From assembly GCA_012031225.1 (NCBI GenBank), contig JAAUTZ010000001.1, positions 1 through 64,000 on the forward strand: a stretch of DNA of 64,000 nt. Direction: 5' to 3'. The stretch is from Chloroflexaceae bacterium. Lineage in GTDB: Bacteria > Chloroflexota > Chloroflexia > Chloroflexales > Chloroflexaceae. Made by a program: the position numbers and the translations under genes. Below are positions 59,058-64,000 of this stretch, one piece after another (positions within the stretch are counted from its first letter, which is position 1; each line of letters opens with the position of its first letter). The notes beneath the pieces are model-generated. The model did no database searches, was not told where the DNA came from, and was given only the letters and a program-made list of their open reading frames with translations.

Positions 59058-61118
59058 ATGAGAATGATTGTTACAACCGACATTTTGCCGGGCCAAGCCG
59101 CCCCGCTCGGTGCGACAGTCTATCCCGATGGCGTGAACTTTAGCCTCTATTCGTTCAATGCTACAGCGGTAGAACTGTTGCTGTTTGACTCGCCAGAGGC
59201 GAGCATCCCCGCCCGGATCATTGTGTTGAACCCAGAGGCACACCACACGGTCTATTATTGGCACATCTTCATTCGCGGGCTGAAAGCCGGGCAGCTGTAT
59301 GCCTACCGCGTCTTTGGGCCCTTCCGGCCTGAGTTGGGCTTGCGGTTCGATGGCTCGAAGGTGCTGATTGATCCCTACACCCGCGCCGTGATGTACAACG
59401 GCAACTATGACCGCGAAGCCGCCCGACGACCCGGCGACAACGGCTTGCAGGCGATGAAGAGCGTGGTGGTGGATAATAGCACCTACGATTGGGAAGGCGA
59501 TACGCCGATCAAGGAGCAGTTTTCGAGCCTGACCATCTATGAGATGCATGTGCGCGGCTTCACCTACCACCCTAGCTCTGGCATTGCACCGCCCAAACGC
59601 GGCACGTATGCCGGGCTGATCGAGAAGATCCCCTACCTGAAGGAACTCGGCGTGACGGCGGTGGAGTTGATGCCAGTGCAGCAGTTCGATCCGCAAGATG
59701 CGCCCCCACCAATGCCTAACTATTGGGGCTATCAACCGATAGCTTTCTTTGCGCCGCACCGCGACTTCAGCTCGCGCCGCGACGTACTCGGCCCAGTAGA
59801 CGAGTTCCGCGATATGGTCAAAGCCCTGCACCGGGCCGGCATCAGCGTGATCCTTGATGTCGTCTTCAACCATACCGCAGAGGGCAACCACATCGGGCCT
59901 ACCTTGTCGTTTCGGGGGATTGACAACCCGACCTACTATATGCTCGAACCGGATCGCCAGCACTACGCCAACTATAGCGGCACCGGCAACACGTTCAACG
60001 GCAACCAGACGGTGGTGCGCCGCCTGATTATCGAGTGCCTGCGCTATTGGGTGCAAGAGATGCACATAGATGGCTTCCGCTTCGATCTGGCTTCGGTGCT
60101 ATCCCGCGACGAGAATGGCAACCTGCTGCAAGACCCGCCGATCCTGTGGGAGATTGAAACCGATCCCGTGCTAGCCCACACCAAGATCATTGCGGAGGCG
60201 TGGGATGCCGCCGGGCTGTACCAAGTCGGCTCGTTTATTGGCAACCGTTGGGCCGAGTGGAACGGCAAATACCGCGATGACGTGCGCCGCTTTGTGCGGA
60301 GTGATGCGGGCTTGGTGGGTAGCCTCTCATCATATGTTAGTGGTAGCCCCAACATCTACACCCAAGCCGAGCGGGATCCGCGCCGCAGCATCAATTTCAT
60401 CACCGCCCACGATGGCTTCACCCTCAACGATCTGGTCTCCTACAATGAGAAGCACAACGAAGCCAACGGCGAAGCGAACCGCGATGGAGCCAACGAAAAT
60501 TTTAGTTGGAACTGTGGGGTCGAAGGTCCATCCACGGACCCCGCAGTGGAAGCCCTGCGCGAACGCCAAATCCGCAATTTACTGACGATCTTGATGACTT
60601 CGCAGGGCACCCCGATGCTGGTGATGGGCGACGAAGTACGGCGCACCCAGCTCGGTAATAACAACGCCTATTGCCAAGATAATGCGATTAGTTGGTTTGA
60701 TTGGACCTTGGTGGAGCAACACGCGGGCTTGTTGCGCTTCGTGCAGGAGTTGCTCGCATTCCATCAGGAGTATCAGGTCTTTCGGGCGCGGCGGTTCTGG
60801 ACGGAGCCGGGCGGCCCCGAAATCTCGTGGCATGGGGTTCATCTAGGGCAGCCCGATTGGAGCGACTACTCGCGGAGCCTTGCCTATGAATTGACCTACC
60901 CCGCCGCCAATGAGCATCTGCATGTGATGCTGAATGCCTTCTGGGAACCGCTCTGCTTCGACATGCTGTATGCCCCACAAGGCAAACACTGGCTGCGGAT
61001 CGTAGACACGTCGCTACCGACACCGCTTGATATTCAACGTGAGGGCGTGACCCTGCACCAGACGCAGCGCGGCTATCTGGTGCAGCCACGCTCGGCTGTC
61101 ATCTTGAAACTAAAGTAG
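59058..61118 (+). CDS. glgX: Glycogen debranching enzyme (isoamylase type)
   Basis: The 686-residue GH13 enzyme cleaves alpha-1,6 branches in glycogen. Residues about 12-110 are the CBM48-like N-terminal domain (PLGATVYPDGVNFSLYS). The catalytic barrel has VILDVVFNHTAEG, the nucleophile Asp in DGFRFDLASVL, the acid Glu in IIAEAWDAAG and the third Asp in TAHDGFTLNDL. The segment NEKHNEANGEANRDGANENFSWN (shortened: NEANGEANRDG) is characteristic of GlgX/TreX debranching enzymes. A beta-sandwich closes the chain. In-frame ATGs at 59058 and 59064 are both possible. No other glg gene is adjacent. Confidence 0.95.
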   Translation: MRMIVTTDILPGQAAPLGATVYPDGVNFSLYSFNATAVELLLFDSPEASIPARIIVLNPEAHHTVYYWHIFIRGLKAGQLYAYRVFGPFRPELGLRFDGSKVLIDPYTRAVMYNGNYDREAARRPGDNGLQAMKSVVVDNSTYDWEGDTPIKEQFSSLTIYEMHVRGFTYHPSSGIAPPKRGTYAGLIEKIPYLKELGVTAVELMPVQQFDPQDAPPPMPNYWGYQPIAFFAPHRDFSSRRDVLGPVDEFRDMVKALHRAGISVILDVVFNHTAEGNHIGPTLSFRGIDNPTYYMLEPDRQHYANYSGTGNTFNGNQTVVRRLIIECLRYWVQEMHIDGFRFDLASVLSRDENGNLLQDPPILWEIETDPVLAHTKIIAEAWDAAGLYQVGSFIGNRWAEWNGKYRDDVRRFVRSDAGLVGSLSSYVSGSPNIYTQAERDPRRSINFITAHDGFTLNDLVSYNEKHNEANGEANRDGANENFSWNCGVEGPSTDPAVEALRERQIRNLLTILMTSQGTPMLVMGDEVRRTQLGNNNAYCQDNAISWFDWTLVEQHAGLLRFVQELLAFHQEYQVFRARRFWTEPGGPEISWHGVHLGQPDWSDYSRSLAYELTYPAANEHLHVMLNAFWEPLCFDMLYAPQGKHWLRIVDTSLPTPLDIQREGVTLHQTQRGYLVQPRSAVILKLK

Positions 61119-61132
61119 GGGCGGGGCGGTTG

Positions 61133-61141
61133 TGCTATAAT
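61133..61141 (+). promoter_or_regulatory. Extended -10 promoter of cvpA-mutS2
   Basis: TGC-TATAAT at 61133-61141, 31 nt before the cvpA ATG at 61172. It starts 14 bp after the glgX stop. No -35 is needed or seen. Confidence 0.6.
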
Positions 61142-61171
61142 GGAAGTCGGTATTCGACAGACCAAGCAAGA

Positions 61172-61741
61172 ATGGCACAGCGCATGAATGTGATGGACAT
61201 CATCCTCATCGGGATATTGTTTGGCGGCTTGCTCGTGGGCTTCTCGCAGGGCATGGTTCGCGCTGCAATTATGATTGCGGCATTCTACCTGAGTGTGGTG
61301 CTGGCCAGCCTCTACTTTCCGTTGATGGGGCTGTGGGTGCAGGGCACGTTCGGTTCGCCACCGCTTGTGGCTCAATATCTCGGCTTTATCATTGTGGTGG
61401 TCATCGCCTTCGCCGCGCTCACCTTTGCGGGCGTGTACACCCTGCGTTATGTCGAAATCGGGGGTCGCTTTGCCTTGCTCGATAAGCTGATTGGAGCGTT
61501 TCTAGGGCTGACTCTGGCAACCTTGATTGGCGGCTTTCTCGCCATGCTGCTATGGAACCTGATGGTCATTCGGGATGGGCGCAGCCTCAATCTGCCGCTG
61601 TTTCAATGGCTCGGTGGGCAAGTCTTCTCATCCGTCTTAATTGGCTTGTTTGCCAACAACATTCTGCCCGTTGCGTATGAGTTCGCCCGCCCGCTGTTGC
61701 CCGCAAGTGCCCAAATCTTGCTCGATCCGATCACCCGCTAA
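61172..61741 (+). CDS. CvpA family membrane protein
   Basis: The 189-residue protein has four hydrophobic helices. The first two (MDIILIGILFGGLLVGFSQG, then MIAAFYLSVVLAS) with the Gly-rich LLVGFSQGMVRAA loop fit CvpA, named for colicin V production in E. coli and linked to envelope tolerance. It ends in a short cytosolic tail. In many Firmicutes and relatives a cvpA-like gene precedes mutS2, as here (4 bp between the stop and the mutS2 ATG), so this order supports the call. In-frame ATGs at 61172 and 61184 are candidates. Confidence 0.85.
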   Translation: MAQRMNVMDIILIGILFGGLLVGFSQGMVRAAIMIAAFYLSVVLASLYFPLMGLWVQGTFGSPPLVAQYLGFIIVVVIAFAALTFAGVYTLRYVEIGGRFALLDKLIGAFLGLTLATLIGGFLAMLLWNLMVIRDGRSLNLPLFQWLGGQVFSSVLIGLFANNILPVAYEFARPLLPASAQILLDPITR

Positions 61742-61745
61742 CTCC

Positions 61746-64000
61746 ATGAGTATTGCCACCGCAACCCTCGACACGCTCGAATTTCCGCGTATCCGTGAGC
61801 AGCTTGCCCGCTACACCGCATTCACTGGCTCGCGTGAGCTTGCGCTCACCCTGACCCCTGACACCGATCCGCAGCGCGTGGCGTGGCGGCTACGCCTGAC
61901 CCGCGAAGCCCGCCGCTTGCTGGCGGAGTATCCCGATGCAACCATTGGTGGGATCCGCGATATTCGCCCAGCCATGCAGATCGCGGGGCGTGGGGGGATG
62001 TTGGATGGCCCAACCCTGCTGCTGGTGCTGAATACGCTGCGTGCGCTAGGCCTCCTGCGGCGGCTGATGCTACGCCTGAGTCCAGAAACCTACCACATCC
62101 TGCCTGAGATTGGCGCGGCATTGGTAGAGCTGCCCGCGCTAGAGGAAACGCTAGGGCGATCTATCGGCGATGACGGCAGCATCCTCGACAGGGCCAGTAC
62201 AGCCCTGTCGCGCATCCGCACCAACATCCGCACCTACACCAACCGCCTGCAAGAGCGGATGCACAGCTATATCACCTCCAGCACCTACACTACCGTGCTG
62301 CAAGAGCCAATCGTCACCGTGCGGAATGGGCGATATGTCGTGCCCGTCAAGGCGGCCCACCGCCGTTCGCTGCCGGGCTTGGTGCATGACCAATCGGCGA
62401 GTGGTGCGACGCTCTACATTGAGCCACTCGCGGTAGTGGATCTGAACAACGATCTGCGCGAGGCCCAAATGGCAGAGGAGCATGAGATCAAGCGCATCTT
62501 AGCCGCCCTCTCCGATCAGGTCGGGCGCGAGGCAGATGCACTGATTGCTGCAATCGAAGCCGTTGCCTTGATTGACCTTGCGCTTGCCCAAGCCAAATAC
62601 GCCGATGTCCTACGGGCTGTCGAGCCAACCCTGACGGATTTCGCCGCTCAGCCCACCGCGCCCGCCCCGTCATCCGCCACGTCCACCACCCCTACCGACC
62701 GTCTGACCACCGCCGGACGTGACACGGCCCCGCTCCTGCTGACGGCGGCCCGCCACCCCCTGCTCGACCCAACGCAGGTCGTGCCGATTGATCTCTGGCT
62801 CGGCGATCCGTTTCGCCTGCTGCTGATTACTGGACCCAATACCGGTGGCAAAACTGTAGCCCTCAAGACCGCCGGACTATTGGCTTTAATGGCCCAGTCC
62901 GGCTTGCATGTGCCCGCAACTGAGCCGGTGCGCCTGCCCGTGTTGCAGGCAATCTTTGCCGACATTGGCGACGAGCAGAGCATTGAGCAGAGCCTCAGCA
63001 CCTTCTCGGCGCACATGACCAACATCATCCGCATTCTAGCCGAGCTAGACACCCTCGCCCCCTGTGTCCCTACCGCTGCCGCTGGAATACCGGCACTGGT
63101 GCTGCTGGATGAACTGGGCGCAGGGACTGATCCAGTCGAGGGGGCTGCGCTGGCCCGGGCGATTGCCACGCGCCTGCTGGAGCGCGGCTGCCTTGCTGTT
63201 GCCACCTCGCACTATGCCGAACTGAAAGCCTTCGCCCACAATACGCCCGGCGTGCAGAATGCCTCAGTCGAATTTGATCTAGAAACCCTCTCGCCCACCT
63301 ACCAACTGACGATAGGGCTGCCGGGCCGCTCCAATGCGCTGGCAATTGCAGCGCGGCTAGGGCTGGAGCCGGAATTGGTTGAGCTGGCCCGCGGCACGCT
63401 GGTGCAAGAAGCCGCGCGGGTTGAAGATTTGCTCGCCGATATTCGGGCCGAACGCGAAGCCCTTGGACAGGATCGAGAGCGGGCGGCGGCGTTGCGCGAG
63501 GATGCCGCAAAGTACCGTGACCGCCTCGCCACTGCGCTGCACGAATTTGAGGATGCCCGCCAAGTCCGCCTTGATGAACTGGAACGCCAGATCGAGCAGG
63601 AGCTACGCGAGATGCAGCAGCACCTGCGCCGCCAGCGCGGGGACTCGCGGAGCAGCGAACTGGCTCGCCAGTGGGCCGCCCAAGCTGAGCAGTATGCCCA
63701 AGCGATGCAACAGCGCGTGCAGGCAACCGGCACTGCACCTGATGCAGCGAGCCAACTGGCGCAGCTATCGCCGCTGGGAGAACAGCTCCCGCGCCCGCTT
63801 CAAATCGGTGATAGTGTGCTGGTGCGTTCGGTGGGCTTAGTCGGCGAAATTCTTACGATTGACCAAGATGAACAGGAAGCAGATGTGCAGATGGGCGGTT
63901 TCCGCATGCGGGTGGGGCTGAATGAACTGCGCCGCGATACGGGCAAAACCCCGCCCGCCCGCCGCCGCCCGCCGCCGGAACCCGTGAGCATCAGTATTCC
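61746..64000 (+). CDS. mutS2: Endonuclease MutS2, 5' part (continues past the window)
   Basis: An open frame from the ATG at 61746 runs without a stop to the end of the window (751 codons). The opening TLDTLEFPRIREQLARYT, the core motif YVVPVKAAHRRSLPG and GATLYIEP match MutS2. The ATPase has Walker A ITGPNTGGKT (near residue 363), STFSAHMTNI, Walker B VLLDELGAGTDP and TSHYAELKAFA. A coiled-coil-rich region and a KOW-like region (PLQIGDSVLVRSVGLVGEI) follow; the C-terminal Smr nuclease domain would lie beyond the end. MutS2 suppresses recombination and rescues stalled ribosomes in some bacteria. About 30 residues of Ala/Thr/Pro-rich sequence (near 300-330) are inserted before the ATPase. Confidence 0.93.
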   Translation, partial: MSIATATLDTLEFPRIREQLARYTAFTGSRELALTLTPDTDPQRVAWRLRLTREARRLLAEYPDATIGGIRDIRPAMQIAGRGGMLDGPTLLLVLNTLRALGLLRRLMLRLSPETYHILPEIGAALVELPALEETLGRSIGDDGSILDRASTALSRIRTNIRTYTNRLQERMHSYITSSTYTTVLQEPIVTVRNGRYVVPVKAAHRRSLPGLVHDQSASGATLYIEPLAVVDLNNDLREAQMAEEHEIKRILAALSDQVGREADALIAAIEAVALIDLALAQAKYADVLRAVEPTLTDFAAQPTAPAPSSATSTTPTDRLTTAGRDTAPLLLTAARHPLLDPTQVVPIDLWLGDPFRLLLITGPNTGGKTVALKTAGLLALMAQSGLHVPATEPVRLPVLQAIFADIGDEQSIEQSLSTFSAHMTNIIRILAELDTLAPCVPTAAAGIPALVLLDELGAGTDPVEGAALARAIATRLLERGCLAVATSHYAELKAFAHNTPGVQNASVEFDLETLSPTYQLTIGLPGRSNALAIAARLGLEPELVELARGTLVQEAARVEDLLADIRAEREALGQDRERAAALREDAAKYRDRLATALHEFEDARQVRLDELERQIEQELREMQQHLRRQRGDSRSSELARQWAAQAEQYAQAMQQRVQATGTAPDAASQLAQLSPLGEQLPRPLQIGDSVLVRSVGLVGEILTIDQDEQEADVQMGGFRMRVGLNELRRDTGKTPPARRRPPPEPVSISI

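Noticed and set aside
58983-60065. 360-codon open frame opposite glgX
   Set aside because: It is antisense to the conserved GH13 barrel; composition is that of a shadow frame.

Overview
The window is about 60% GC and densely coded on both strands. It looks like a piece of a chromosome from a filamentous anoxygenic phototroph of the Chloroflexales (Chloroflexus/Oscillochloris-like). The best clue is acsF at 6068, the oxygen-dependent Mg-protoporphyrin monomethyl ester cyclase, next to the tail of a cytochrome bd oxidase gene. Other Chloroflexota-like traits are YbjN and PspC proteins, large Ala/Pro-rich kinases and phosphatases, and many secreted Ig-like repeat proteins. The placement is an inference; no rRNA or tRNA gene lies in the window.

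Layout. 1-3.1 kb: cydB tail, a membrane-anchored lytic/M23-like wall protein, YbjN and PspC proteins. 3.2-5.4 kb: methyltransferase, frameshifted acylphosphatase, flippase-like membrane protein. 5.5-7.1 kb: acsF with a small upstream gene behind a near-consensus promoter flanked by inverted repeats. 7.1-16.9 kb: frameshifted dienelactone hydrolase, polysaccharide flippase, EamA permease, cysteine desulfurase, MFS exporter, HlyD-type fusion protein and an ABC ATPase fused to a cyclic-nucleotide-binding domain. 17.2-19.4 kb: secreted repeat protein and glycosyltransferase. 19.6-25.9 kb: a protein-phosphorylation operon (Ser/Thr kinase with beta-propeller, PP2C phosphatase, VWA protein, zinc-ribbon FHA protein, two small proteins). 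26.1-28.9 kb: rpsO-pnp. 29.1-32.1 kb: two different type I glutamine synthetases. 32.1-37.2 kb: acyltransferase, flavodoxin-like protein, DUF885-like protein, dus, B12-binding-type protein. 37.4-45.2 kb: argD, purA, split mutL, sbcC. 45.3-55.1 kb: secreted six-repeat protein, five-META lipoprotein, DinB protein, a highly repetitive GAF protein, an Ig-like lipoprotein. 55.2-64 kb: heterodimeric ABC exporter, glgX, cvpA and the 5' part of mutS2, which runs off the end.

The most interesting parts are: (1) the phospho-signalling operon, where the kinase tail has five Thr-Lys-x-[Ile/Val/Leu] motifs that an FHA domain such as the one encoded in the same operon could read once phosphorylated; (2) the GAF protein at 51.0-54.4 kb, with recently amplified 525-570 bp coding repeats followed by older diverged copies of the same module; (3) the acsF control region; (4) a dispersed family of inverted AGGTGTCAGGT-type arrays at four intergenic sites. 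Three genes (acylphosphatase, dienelactone hydrolase, mutL) carry single frameshifts, two of them at G/C homopolymers, so assembly errors must be considered.
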